Source of the DNA: Arsenicicoccus bolidensis DSM 15745
GTDB lineage: Bacteria; Actinomycetota; Actinomycetes; Actinomycetales; Dermatophilaceae
Assembly (NCBI RefSeq): GCF_000426385.1
Contig: NZ_AUFG01000001.1
Coordinates: forward strand, 1 to 64,000
Direction of reading: 5' to 3'
DNA: 64,000 nt
Shown: piece by piece, positions 51,862 to 60,569 of the stretch
Position numbering within the stretch: the first letter of the stretch is position 1
How the letters are laid out: each line of letters begins with the position of its first letter
Made by a program: the position numbers and the translations under genes
The notes under the pieces: model-generated
Told to the model about the DNA's origin: nothing
The model's input: the letters and a program-made list of their open reading frames with translations, nothing else
The model's database searches: none

Positions 51862-53357
51862 CCAGGGGGCTGCTCGTCGCCGGGACGACGTCCGACGCGG
51901 GCAAGTCCCTCGTCACAGCGGGGATCTGCCGCTGGCTCGCGCGCCAGGGCGTGCGCGTCGCGCCCTTCAAGGCGCAGAACATGTCCAACAACTCGATGGT
52001 CTGCCCCGACGGCTCCGAGATCGGGCGCGCCCAGTGGGTGCAGGCCCTCGCGTGCGGCGTCACGCCCGAGGCCGCGATGAATCCCGTGCTGCTCAAGCCC
52101 GGCTCAGACCGCCGCAGCCACGTCGTCCTGCTCGGGCAGCCGTGGGGTGAGCTGCAGGCGGGGGAGTGGGCGACGGGGCGCCGGGCGCTGGCCGAGGCGG
52201 CGTTCGAGGCCTTCCGCGACGTGTCGTCCCGCTACGACGTCGTCATCGCCGAGGGCGCCGGGTCGCCCGCCGAGATCAACCTGCGGTCCGGCGACTACGT
52301 CAACCTCGGCCTGGCCCGGGCCGTCGACCTGCCCGTCGTCGTGGTCGGCGACATCGACCGCGGGGGCGTGCTCGCCGCGTTCTACGGCACGCTCGGGATC
52401 CTCGACCCCGAGGACCAGGCGTGCATCAAGGGCTGGATCGTCAACAAGTTCCGCGGCGACCTCGGGCTGCTCGAGCCCGGCCTGCGCATGCTCGAGGAGC
52501 GGACCGGGGGCCGGCCCGTGCTGGGCGTCGTGCCCTACCTGCAGGACGTCTGGCTGGACTCCGAGGACGCCCTGGCCATCTCGGGGTGGTCGCGCGCCGG
52601 GTCCCGCACCGGCGCCGGCTCGCCCGCCGACTCGCCAGAACCCTTGCGGGTGGCGGTGATCCGCTTCCCCCGCGTCAGCAACGCCACGGACGTGGACGCC
52701 CTCGCGATCGAGCCCGGCGTGCAGGTCGAGGTGACCGCCGACCCTGCCGTCGTGGCGGCCGCCGACCTCGCGGTCCTGCCCGGGTCACGCGCCACGCAGA
52801 GCGACCTGGCCTGGCTCCGCTCCCGCGGGCTCGACCGGGCCGTCGTCGAGCGCGCCCGGGCCGGGCGTCCGGTGCTCGGGATCTGCGGTGGCTACCAGAT
52901 GTTCGCCGACCAGATCCACGACCCGTATGCCGTCGAGAGCCCCGCTGCCGCAACGGTGCCCGGCCTCGGGCTGCTGCCGACGCGGGTGACCTTCGCCCGC
53001 GAGAAGCACCTCGGCACGCCGACCGGACGCTGGGGCGGGCACGACGTCACCGCCTATCTCATCCACCACGGCGTGAGCGAGCGCACGGACCTGCGGGGCG
53101 AGGCGGACGTGCTGCCCTTCCTCGACGGGTGGCAGCGTGACGCCGTGTGGGGCACGACCTGGCACGGGGCCTTCGAGAACGACGGGTTCCGGCGGGCCTT
53201 CCTGCGGCAGGTGGCGACCCGCACCCGCCCCGGCTGGGCTCCGGCCCCTGACGCCTCGTCCTTCGCGGCGCAACGGGTCGCGATGCTCGACCGCCTCGCC
53301 GACGCCGTCGAGGACCACCTGGACACCCGCGCGCTCGAGGAGCTGATCGGATCGTGA
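51858..53357 (+). CDS. cobQ: Cobyric acid synthase
   Basis: The 499-residue glutamine-dependent amidase adds amide groups at b, d, e and g of adenosylcobyrinate. The ATP part is LLVAGTTSDAGKSLVTAGICRWL and VRVAPFKAQNMSNNS; the glutaminase part has VLGICGGYQMFAD with the nucleophilic cysteine (about residue 343) and a C-terminal WHGAFEN with the catalytic histidine. ATG 51858 overlaps cobD. Co-transcribed with cobL and cobM through 4-bp overlaps. Confidence 0.95.
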   Translation: MTRGLLVAGTTSDAGKSLVTAGICRWLARQGVRVAPFKAQNMSNNSMVCPDGSEIGRAQWVQALACGVTPEAAMNPVLLKPGSDRRSHVVLLGQPWGELQAGEWATGRRALAEAAFEAFRDVSSRYDVVIAEGAGSPAEINLRSGDYVNLGLARAVDLPVVVVGDIDRGGVLAAFYGTLGILDPEDQACIKGWIVNKFRGDLGLLEPGLRMLEERTGGRPVLGVVPYLQDVWLDSEDALAISGWSRAGSRTGAGSPADSPEPLRVAVIRFPRVSNATDVDALAIEPGVQVEVTADPAVVAAADLAVLPGSRATQSDLAWLRSRGLDRAVVERARAGRPVLGICGGYQMFADQIHDPYAVESPAAATVPGLGLLPTRVTFAREKHLGTPTGRWGGHDVTAYLIHHGVSERTDLRGEADVLPFLDGWQRDAVWGTTWHGAFENDGFRRAFLRQVATRTRPGWAPAPDASSFAAQRVAMLDRLADAVEDHLDTRALEELIGS

Positions 53358-54607
53358 ACCCCGTCACCGTGGTCGGCATCGGCGCCGACGGCTGGGCCGG
53401 GCTCGGCGAGCCCGCTCGCGCGGCCGTGTCGTCCGCCGACGTCGTCGTCGGCAGCACCCGCCAGACCGACCTCGTCGCCGGTCACCACGAGGCGCGGGTC
53501 GTCCCGTTGCCCGTGCCGCTGCGCGAGGGCCTGCGTCCCCTGCTGGACGGCCTCGGGGCGCCTGGGGGCGCCCTCGGGGGGACGGGCGGCGAGGTGCGCG
53601 TCGTGGTGCTCGCGAGCGGCGATCCCATGCACCACGGCATCGGTCGCACCCTCGCGGAGGTCCTCGGTCGCGAGCGCCTCACCGTGATCGGGGCCCCGTC
53701 GTCGCTGTCGCTGGCCTGCGCCCGGCTCGGCTGGGGCCTGGAGGACGTCGACGTCGTGTCGGCGGTCGGCCGCCCCCTCGAGCGTCTCGCCCTCGTGGCC
53801 CACCCCGGCCGCCGCGTGCTGGTGCTGTCGCGCGACGCCCTCACCCCGCAGGCCGTCGCGACGCTGCTCACCGAGCACGGGCTCGGGGACAGCCTCGTGT
53901 GGGTGCTGTCCGACCTCGGCGGCCCCGACGAGCGCGTCGTCGAGGGGGTGGCCGGGTCGTGGCACGCCGACCCCGGCAGCGCGCTCAACATCGTTGCGGT
54001 GCAGTGCCTCTCGTCATACCACTCGCTCGCCGGGCTGGTCCCCGGGCTCGCCGACGAGCTCTACGAGACGGACGGGCAGCTCACCAAGCAGCACGTGCGC
54101 GCAGCGACCCTCGCGGCCCTGCGCCCGGCGCCAGGCGAGCTGCTGTGGGACGTCGGCGGGGGGTCCGGCAGCATCGGCATCGAGTGGATGCGGGCCCACC
54201 CGACCTGCCGCGCCATCACGGTCGAGCCCCGCGGCGACCGGATCAAGCGCATCCGCCGCAACGCCGACCACCTCGGCGTCCCCGGCCTGCAGGTCGTCGA
54301 GGGACTGGCGCCCGGCGCGCTGGCGGGGCTGCCGCGCCCGGACGCCGTCTTCGTCGGGGGCGGGCTCACCGCGGAGGGCCTCGTCCCCGCCGTCCTCGAC
54401 GCCCTGCGGCCCGGCGGCCGGCTCGTCGCCAACACGGTCACCCTCGACTCGGAGTCCGTGTTGCTCAGCATGTTTCGCCGGTATGGCGGATCCCTGACCC
54501 GCCTCGAGGTGTCGCACGCCGACGCGGTCGGTGGCTTCACGTCCTGGAACCCCGCCCGCCCGGTGACGCAGTGGTCCGTCATACGACCCGAGGAGCTGCC
54601 CGCATGA
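53354..54607 (+). CDS. cobL: Precorrin-6Y C5,15-methyltransferase (decarboxylating)
   Basis: The 417-residue fusion protein has an N-terminal CbiE-type methyltransferase (VTVVGIGADGW, VLASGDPMHHGIGRTL) and a C-terminal CbiT-type domain (GELLWDVGGGSGSIGIEW, AITVEPRGDRIKRI, AVFVGGGLT). It methylates C5 and C15 of the corrin ring and removes a carboxyl group. GTG 53354 overlaps the cobQ stop as GTGA. Confidence 0.93.
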   Translation: MNPVTVVGIGADGWAGLGEPARAAVSSADVVVGSTRQTDLVAGHHEARVVPLPVPLREGLRPLLDGLGAPGGALGGTGGEVRVVVLASGDPMHHGIGRTLAEVLGRERLTVIGAPSSLSLACARLGWGLEDVDVVSAVGRPLERLALVAHPGRRVLVLSRDALTPQAVATLLTEHGLGDSLVWVLSDLGGPDERVVEGVAGSWHADPGSALNIVAVQCLSSYHSLAGLVPGLADELYETDGQLTKQHVRAATLAALRPAPGELLWDVGGGSGSIGIEWMRAHPTCRAITVEPRGDRIKRIRRNADHLGVPGLQVVEGLAPGALAGLPRPDAVFVGGGLTAEGLVPAVLDALRPGGRLVANTVTLDSESVLLSMFRRYGGSLTRLEVSHADAVGGFTSWNPARPVTQWSVIRPEELPA

Positions 54608-55380
54608 CCGTCCACTTCATCGGCGCCGGTCCCGGCGCCCCCGACCTCATCACCGTCCGTGGCCTGCGGCTGCTGCAGTCCTGCCCCGTCGTGCTCTATG
54701 CCGGAGCCCTCGTCCCCGACGAGCTGCTCGCCGAGTGCCGCCCGGGCGCCCGCCTCGTCGACACGGCGCACCTCGACCTCGACCAGATCATGGGTGAGCT
54801 CGTCCGCGCCCACGAGGCCGGGCAGGACGTCGCGCGCCTGCAGTCGGGGGACCTGTCGGTCTTCTCCGCCGTCGCCGAGCAGGTGCGGCGCCTGGAGGCC
54901 GCGGGGATCGACTACGTCATGGTGCCGGGGGTGCCGGCCTTCGCCGCCGCCGCCGCGGCGCTCGGCCGGGAGCTCACCGTCCCCACGGTGGGGCAGACGA
55001 TCATCCTGACCCGGTTGTCGCGCAACGCCTCCGCCATGCCCGAGCACGAGACGATCGCCACCCTCGGCCGGTCCCGCGCCCTCATCGCCCTGCACCTGGC
55101 GACCCACCTGGCCGACGAGGTGGTCGAGGAGCTCGCGCCGCACTACGGGCTCGACTGTCCCGCAGCGGTGGTCGCGATGGCGAGCCGCCCCGAGCAGGTC
55201 GTCTGGCGCGGCACCCTGGGCGAGCTGGGGGATGCCGTGCGTGACCACGGGCTGCGCCGCACCGCCATCATCCTCGTGGGTCAGGTGCTGGCCGCCTCGC
55301 AGTTCCGCGACTCGCACCTGTACTCCACCGAGCGCGAGCGGCACGACTGCGCACTGCCACCGCCCATCACGCCTCGCTGA
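54604..55380 (+). CDS. cobM: Precorrin-4 C11-methyltransferase
   Basis: The 258-residue SAM-dependent methyltransferase shows the family landmarks VHFIGAGPGAPDLITVRG at the start, LQSGDLSVFSAVAEQ and TVGQTIILTRLSRNASAMPE. ATG 54604 overlaps cobL by 4 bp. It converges with cbiD, with only 3 bp between stop codons. Confidence 0.94.
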   Translation: MTVHFIGAGPGAPDLITVRGLRLLQSCPVVLYAGALVPDELLAECRPGARLVDTAHLDLDQIMGELVRAHEAGQDVARLQSGDLSVFSAVAEQVRRLEAAGIDYVMVPGVPAFAAAAAALGRELTVPTVGQTIILTRLSRNASAMPEHETIATLGRSRALIALHLATHLADEVVEELAPHYGLDCPAAVVAMASRPEQVVWRGTLGELGDAVRDHGLRRTAIILVGQVLAASQFRDSHLYSTERERHDCALPPPITPR

Positions 55381-55383
55381 GGG

Positions 55384-56496
55384 TCAGGCCGGGTCCACGC
55401 GCCCCACGACCGTGCCCGCGCGGTCGATGCAGACGACGTCCACCAGGACCGGCGCGCCCTCCAGGACCTCGAGGGCCGCCTGGCGGGCGGCATACGCGAC
55501 CTGGTCGCCCAGGGCGACCCCGGCCTCCTGGCACAGGGTGAGCGCCTCGAGGCCGGTGTTGACCTCGTGCAGCCGCGCCACGAGCTCGGCCGGGGCACCG
55601 GCGCCCTCGGCCAGCGACGCCAGGTGGGCCTTGTCGACCTGCGAGCGCCCCGAGTGCAGGTCGAGATGACCGTTCGCGAGCTTGGAGAGCTTGGCGAACC
55701 CGCCGCAGATGGTGAGGCGCGGGCGGGGATGCTGCCGGAGGTACTTCAGCACAGCCCCCACGAAGTCGCCCATGTCCAGCAGCGCCGGCGTGGGCAGGTC
55801 GTATAGCTCGGTCACGACCCGCTCCGAGGTCGACCCGGTGCAGCCCGCGACGTGCTCCAGCCCCATCGCCTCGGACACATCGATGCCGCGGCGGATCGAG
55901 TCGATCCACGCCGCGCACGAGTAGGGCACGACCACGCCCGTCGTCCCGAGGATCGACAGCCCGTCGAGGATCCCGATGCGGGGGTTCCAGGTGTGGCGGG
56001 CCATCTCGACGCCCTGGTCGACGCTGATCTCGACCACCACGTCCGGATCGGCCTCACCGCCGGCGACCTCGCGCAGGGCTGTCCTCATCAGCGTGCGCGG
56101 CACCGGGTTGATCGCGGGCTCGCCCACCGCGAGCGGCAGCCCGGGCAGGGTCACCCGGCCGACGCCGGGTCCGCCGCGGAAGGTGACGCCTGATCCCGGG
56201 TCCCCGTGGCTCACCCGCGAGCGGATGATCGCGCCGTGCGTCACGTCGGGGTCGTCGCCGGCGTCCTTGGTGACGGCCGCCTGCGCCCAGCCGTCGCCGC
56301 GGTCCTCGGCCGTCAGCGCGAACGCGGGGGTGCGCCCCCTGGGCAGCGAGATCGTCACCGGGTCGGGGAAGTCGCCGGTCAGCAGCGCCGCGTAGGCCGC
56401 CTTGGTCGCCGCCGTCGCGCACGCCCCCGTGGTCCAGCCGGGACGCAGCCCCGTGTGCTCCAGCTGGGCCTCGCGACCGCCCCCCACCTGCTCCAT
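55384..56496 (-). CDS. cbiD: Cobalt-precorrin-5B (C1)-methyltransferase
   Basis: The 370-residue protein is CbiD: GLRPGWTTGACATAATKAA near the N terminus and VVVPYSCAAWIDSIRRG. CbiD acts in the cobalt-early (anaerobic-type) corrin route. It is encoded opposite to the cobQ-L-M operon and starts only 34 bp from the divergent cobK. ATG 56496 follows a GACAAT hexamer by 6 nt, an imperfect leaderless promoter. Confidence 0.93.
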   Translation of the reverse strand: MEQVGGGREAQLEHTGLRPGWTTGACATAATKAAYAALLTGDFPDPVTISLPRGRTPAFALTAEDRGDGWAQAAVTKDAGDDPDVTHGAIIRSRVSHGDPGSGVTFRGGPGVGRVTLPGLPLAVGEPAINPVPRTLMRTALREVAGGEADPDVVVEISVDQGVEMARHTWNPRIGILDGLSILGTTGVVVPYSCAAWIDSIRRGIDVSEAMGLEHVAGCTGSTSERVVTELYDLPTPALLDMGDFVGAVLKYLRQHPRPRLTICGGFAKLSKLANGHLDLHSGRSQVDKAHLASLAEGAGAPAELVARLHEVNTGLEALTLCQEAGVALGDQVAYAARQAALEVLEGAPVLVDVVCIDRAGTVVGRVDPA

Positions 56497-56530
56497 GACG
56501 GCATTGTCGCACTGTGGTTCGATGGGTCGC

Positions 56531-57280
56531 GTGACCACGCGGACGCTCCTCCTGGGCGGGACCGGCGAGGCCCGTCACCTCGCCGGGCTCCTCGCCGAGC
56601 GCTCCCGCTCGTATGCCGTCACCTACTCCCTCGCGGGGGTGACCAGTGCGCCGCGGGTCCCTGACGTCGACGTGCGCGTGGGGGGCTTCGGGGGAGTCGC
56701 GGGGCTGGCGGCATACCTCCGCGCGGAGCGCGTCGACGTGGTCGTCGACGCCACCCATCCCTATGCCGCCCGGATGAGCGAGCACGCGGCCCAGGCCTGC
56801 TCGCAGGTCGGCGTGCCCCTGGTGGCGCTGCGGCGACCGGGCTGGCAGGAGCAGGACGGCGACGACTGGCACCGGGTGCCGACCCTCGAGGACGCGGCGC
56901 ACGTCGCTGCGTACCTGGGTCGGCGCCTGTTCCTGACGATCGGGCGCCAGGAGGTGGGGGAGTTCACGTTCCTGCACGACACCTTCTGCCTCGTGCGGTC
57001 CGTGGACGCGCCGGAGGTCCTGCCGGCGTACTCCCACGTCGTGCTGGCCCGCGGGCCCTTCACCGTCGAGGGGGAGCTGGAGCTGCTGCGCGAGCACGCC
57101 ATCGACGTGATCGTCTCCAAGGACAGCGGAGGCACGGCGACCGCCGCCAAGCTCGAAGCGGCCCGCCGGCTCGGCCTGCCCGTGGTCCTCGTCGACCGCC
57201 CCGCGGGGCCCGACGTGCCGACCGTGGAGGACCCCGAGGCCGCGGTGGCGATGCTGGAGTCGCTAGCGTCGCTGGGGTGA
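56531..57280 (+). CDS. cobK: Precorrin-6A/cobalt-precorrin-6A reductase
   Basis: The 249-residue NADPH-dependent reductase has LLLGGTGEARHLAGLL at the start, VDATHPYAARMSEHAAQAC and VIVSKDSGGTATAAKLEAARRLGLPVVLVDRP near the end, all diagnostic for CobK/CbiJ. GTG 56531 is chosen; a TTCGAT hexamer lies 7 nt upstream. Its stop overlaps the next gene start as GTGA, and a -10 box for that gene lies within its last codons. Confidence 0.92.
   Translation: MTTRTLLLGGTGEARHLAGLLAERSRSYAVTYSLAGVTSAPRVPDVDVRVGGFGGVAGLAAYLRAERVDVVVDATHPYAARMSEHAAQACSQVGVPLVALRRPGWQEQDGDDWHRVPTLEDAAHVAAYLGRRLFLTIGRQEVGEFTFLHDTFCLVRSVDAPEVLPAYSHVVLARGPFTVEGELELLREHAIDVIVSKDSGGTATAAKLEAARRLGLPVVLVDRPAGPDVPTVEDPEAAVAMLESLASLG
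57264..57269 (+). promoter_or_regulatory. -10 element inside the end of cobK
   Basis: TAGCGT followed by a 7-nt spacer and GTG 57277. It lets the three-gene module array be transcribed without cobK. Confidence 0.6.
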
Positions 57281-57768
57281 CGACCATCTCGTACGCCGAA
57301 GCCCTGGCGCCGCTGCGCCGCTCGGCCCTGGGAGCGCGCTCCCGCTGGTCCCTCGCCCTGTTCACGTGCGGGTCGGTCGTGGTCGGGCTGCTGGCCGCCG
57401 ACGGGTGGCGCAACGAGCAGATGGGGGTCGGCTGGTGGCTGAGGCTCGTCTGCGTCCTGCTGCTGGCCGTGGCCGTCTGGCGGGAGGTGAGGGACTGGCT
57501 GCGCCGGCGTCGGCTGGCGGCCGCACCCGATGGTCTGCACACGATGACGGTGGCTCCGGAGGTGCACACCACCCACCACCGCCTCGTCGGCGCGTCCGGT
57601 GACGTGTGGGACCTGCCGTGGTCCGGGGTGCACGCGACGACGGGCCAGCAGGTGTGGGTGACCCCGCTGGAGGCGGGGCGGCCGTGCTACCTCGTCGTGC
57701 CGGGGGCCGAGACCCGGGTCGCCTACGTCGCGAAGGGGGCGACGCGGGTGCCGGCCGAGGCACGCTGA
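57277..57768 (+). CDS. Two-helix membrane protein, module family copy 1, unknown
   Basis: A 163-residue protein: short N-terminal helix ISYAEALAPLRR, two membrane helices (about 23-45 and 50-68), a basic loop, then a small globular domain (about 95-155). Its core WDLPWSGVHATTGQQVWVTP and LEAGRPCYLVVPGAETRVAYVAKG is repeated in the next two genes. No known family was recognised. The GTG overlaps the cobK stop and follows its own -10 hexamer. Confidence 0.65.
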   Translation: MTTISYAEALAPLRRSALGARSRWSLALFTCGSVVVGLLAADGWRNEQMGVGWWLRLVCVLLLAVAVWREVRDWLRRRRLAAAPDGLHTMTVAPEVHTTHHRLVGASGDVWDLPWSGVHATTGQQVWVTPLEAGRPCYLVVPGAETRVAYVAKGATRVPAEAR

Positions 57769-57939
57769 CGCGCGTCGTCTCGCACCGCAGAGGCGCGTCG
57801 GGCGTCGGAGCTCGTCAGGCGCCGGACCAGCCGGGGCCGGGCGCGCCTGTGGAGAACGCACGTACCGGTCGGCGCGGTCGGCATACGCTCAGGTCGAGCA
57901 CCACCGTGCCACACCACGTCCCCCGGAGGCAGACGAACC

Positions 57940-58890
57940 ATGACGCACGACGAGGCCCTCGCCGCGGTGTCCCGGCTGCGGCGGCGCAGCCCGGCACGCT
58001 CCCGCTTCCTGGTGCTGGTCGTGCTGACGCTGGTGCTCGTCGGCATCGGCGTCGTCGCCTGGCGGGCGGGCAGGTCGTCCTGGTGCGTGTCCGCGCTGGT
58101 GTGGGGCTCGTTGGCTGCCGGCTCGGCGGCGCTGACCTGGCCCCGCCTGCGCCGTCAGGATGCCCTGCTGCGCACGGTGACGCGGCTCGAGGAGGTGGTG
58201 GTCGTCGGACCGGCCAGCGCCGGGGTCCACCGTGTGCGGGCGTCCGACGGCTCGCTGTGGGAGATCGACGAGGTCGGCGCGTGGCTGCCGGAAGGGACCC
58301 GTCTGTGGGGGAGCCCGCTCGAGACCGGGTCGGCCTACGTCCTCGTGCTGCCGGGGCCGGTGCGTGCGGTGTGCTCGACGCGGCCGCCCCGCCCTATCGG
58401 GCACCCTGGCGAGCCGTCGCACCAGGGGGACGTCGCCCTCACCGTGCTGCGCCGCAAGGGTCTCGACACGGACCGCGCGCTCTCCTTCTTCATCCCCTAT
58501 CTGATCTTCACGTCCGCCTTCCAGATCGACCAGGCCCGCAGGCTCGGAGAGCTGGGGCTCGCCATCGGCCTCGGGGTGCTGGTAGGGGTCCTGACCCTGC
58601 TGGGTGCTGCCGTGCTCGTGCCCCGGTGGCGGCGCAAGCGGGCCCTGGTCGCGGCCACCACCCGGCTCGAGAAGGGGGTGGCTCGCTCCGGGACGCGGTG
58701 GGATAAGCCCGTCCTCGTGGGGTCGGACGGTCGGAGGTGGCACGTCGACTGGAAGGACGCCTACGCCCGGGACGGTCGCCCGGTGTGGACCACCCCGCTC
58801 GAGCCGTCCACGCCGTGCTTCCTGGTGCTGCCGGGAATGAGCGACGAGGTGGTCTATCTGCCCCGTGGGCCGCGCCCGGCGGAGGGTTGA
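57940..58890 (+). CDS. Double-module membrane protein (copies 2 and 3), unknown
   Basis: The 316-residue protein is two modules in one chain. Module A: MTHDEALAAVSRL, two helices, then WEIDEVGAWLPEGTRLWGSP and a PG-containing end. Module B: VALTVLRRK, two helices, then WHVDWKDAYARDGRPVWTTP, LEPSTPCFLVLPG and VVYLPRGPRP. The repeated domain has the pattern W-x-[IV]-(8-10)-G-x-x-[LV]-W-x-[ST]-P-L-[ED]. GGAGGC sits 10 nt before ATG, and TACGCT (57885-57890) is a candidate promoter. Function unknown. Confidence 0.65.
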   Translation: MTHDEALAAVSRLRRRSPARSRFLVLVVLTLVLVGIGVVAWRAGRSSWCVSALVWGSLAAGSAALTWPRLRRQDALLRTVTRLEEVVVVGPASAGVHRVRASDGSLWEIDEVGAWLPEGTRLWGSPLETGSAYVLVLPGPVRAVCSTRPPRPIGHPGEPSHQGDVALTVLRRKGLDTDRALSFFIPYLIFTSAFQIDQARRLGELGLAIGLGVLVGVLTLLGAAVLVPRWRRKRALVAATTRLEKGVARSGTRWDKPVLVGSDGRRWHVDWKDAYARDGRPVWTTPLEPSTPCFLVLPGMSDEVVYLPRGPRPAEG

Positions 58891-58895
58891 GCTTG

Positions 58896-59387
58896 ATGGC
58901 GACGATGACGCACGACGAGGCCCTCGCTGCGTTGTGCCGACAGGGCAGGGGCCGCGTGCTGACGTGGCAAGTGACCCTCTGGTGCCTGCTCGCCGTGTCG
59001 TTCGGCCTGCAGGCCTGGGATCGCCTGGGCGCGGACCGGTCCGACGGCGTCGGCTGGACGCTGGTCGTCCTCGCGTTCGGCAACGCCGGGATCGTGCTCT
59101 CGCAGCTACCGGCGCTGCGGCGGCGGCGCAAGGTGGTCGGCGAGGCGTCGGCCCTGATCGAGTGCCGGGTCGCACCGCAGCGGCCGTTGTCCGGGGTGCG
59201 GCTGGTGGATCCGCAGGGCAAGGAGTGGGACATCACCTCCGACCAGGTCTACGCGCCTGCGGGTCACCAGGCGTGGCTGACCTCGCTGGATCCGGGCAGG
59301 CCGGCCTTCGTGATGGTGCCCGGCGTCGCACCGCAGGTCGTCTACCTCGACCGCGGGCCCGCGCCGGCGGCCATCGGGCACCGCTGA
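58896..59387 (+). CDS. Two-helix membrane protein, module family copy 4, unknown
   Basis: A 163-residue protein starting MATMTHDEALAAL, nearly the same opening as the gene before, then two membrane helices, a basic loop and the small domain WDITSDQVYAPAGHQAWLTS, LDPGRPAFVMVPGVAPQVVYLDRGP. It starts 5 bp after the previous stop, with GGAGGG inside that gene end. Same unrecognised family as the two preceding genes. Confidence 0.65.
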   Translation: MATMTHDEALAALCRQGRGRVLTWQVTLWCLLAVSFGLQAWDRLGADRSDGVGWTLVVLAFGNAGIVLSQLPALRRRRKVVGEASALIECRVAPQRPLSGVRLVDPQGKEWDITSDQVYAPAGHQAWLTSLDPGRPAFVMVPGVAPQVVYLDRGPAPAAIGHR

Positions 59388-59455
59388 CCGCGCGCTTCGG
59401 TGCGGCGGGGCTGGCGAGGCACCCGTCGGACAGGCCGGCCCACGTGCGGCGGTCC

Positions 59456-60544
59456 TCAGGTCGGGTGGTCCGTCACCAGGCGCGAGTAGGTCGCGAGGTC
59501 CTGCCGCTCGCCGCGCACCTGCCACGCGTCGCGCAGCACCCCCTCGAGCGTGAAGCCGGCTCGCTCGGCGACCCGGCGAGAGGCGGTGTTGGTGGTGGCG
59601 GTCCGCAGGGTGACGCGGCGCAGCCCGATGTCCTCGAACGCGAGCCGGCACATCGCGTCCAGGCTGCGGGTGGCGATGCCCCGCCCGGACGCGGCCGACC
59701 CGACGAGATAGCCGATCTCGGCGTCCGAGCGCGTCGTCCGGATGTCGAAGAGATTGGTGAAGCCGACCATCTCGCCGTCCTGCACCACGGCGAAGGGGAG
59801 CGCGGCGGGGCGGTGGCGCGGCATACGCCGCTGTCGGGCGATGTCCGCCTGGGCGCGGTCGACGGTGAAGTCCTCCCAGACCCACGCGATCCACCGTCCG
59901 AGGTGTGCCCGGTCGGTCGTGACGAGCCGGGACCAGTCAGGCGCGTGGTGCGGGTGCAACGGCTCCAGCACGAGTCCGGCGCCGAGATCCCGTTCGCGCC
60001 AGGCGTTCTCGACGGGGGAGGCGGCGGTGTCGTCGTCGGGGAGCCGTGAGTAGAGCAACGAGTCCTGCCACTCGCCGCGGATCCGCAGGTGGTCGCGCAG
60101 CCTTCCCTCCAGGGTGAACCCGGTCCGCTCGAGCACCCGAGCGGACGCGTCGTTGCCGGGCCGGCAGGTGGCGGTCAGCCGGTGCAGCCCCAGCTCGTCG
60201 AGGCCGAACCGCACCAGCGCCGCGAAGGCTTCGGTCGCGATCCCTCGGCCCCAGTGGTCCGGGTGCACGACACAGCCCACCTCGGCGGAGTCCCACCCAC
60301 CACGCGTCAGCCCCACGGACCCGACGACCGTGTCGTCGAGGACGACCGCGAGGTTCCAGGCACGGCGCGGGGACTCGGCCTGCTCGGCGAGGCAGTCAGC
60401 CAGGTAGGCGCGGGTGTCCTTCTCGGTGCTCGGCCCCCACGCCACGAAGGTCGACACCAGCGGGTCCGACGCCCACGAGTGGATGTCGGGGAGGTCCGCG
60501 TGGGTCGGGTCTCGCAGCATCAGCCGGTCGGTCCTCAGCTCCAT
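59456..60544 (-). CDS. Tandem double GNAT acetyltransferase (RimJ/RimL-like)
   Basis: The 362-residue protein contains two complete GNAT domains (about 1-170 and 185-362). Each has the acetyl-CoA loop pattern: GCVVHPDHWGRGIATEAF in the first and GYLVGSAASGRGIATRSL in the second, and both end with FTLEG(R/V)LRD. They are clearly duplicates in one chain. Substrate is unknown; RimJ/RimL relatives modify ribosomal protein N termini or antibiotics. CATACT lies 8 nt before ATG, an imperfect leaderless promoter that overlaps the GTATGCCGACCG element. Confidence 0.83.
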   Translation of the reverse strand: MELRTDRLMLRDPTHADLPDIHSWASDPLVSTFVAWGPSTEKDTRAYLADCLAEQAESPRRAWNLAVVLDDTVVGSVGLTRGGWDSAEVGCVVHPDHWGRGIATEAFAALVRFGLDELGLHRLTATCRPGNDASARVLERTGFTLEGRLRDHLRIRGEWQDSLLYSRLPDDDTAASPVENAWRERDLGAGLVLEPLHPHHAPDWSRLVTTDRAHLGRWIAWVWEDFTVDRAQADIARQRRMPRHRPAALPFAVVQDGEMVGFTNLFDIRTTRSDAEIGYLVGSAASGRGIATRSLDAMCRLAFEDIGLRRVTLRTATTNTASRRVAERAGFTLEGVLRDAWQVRGERQDLATYSRLVTDHPT

Positions 60545-60553
60545 GGAGACCCA

Positions 60554-60569
60554 GTATGCCGACCGCCCG
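60554..60569 (+). repeat. Intergenic element GTATGCCGACCGCCCG, copy 3
   Basis: Same 16 bp as at 15921 and 23957. It fills the 25-bp gap between the GNAT start and the stop of the LssY_C-like gene upstream. Confidence 0.7.
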
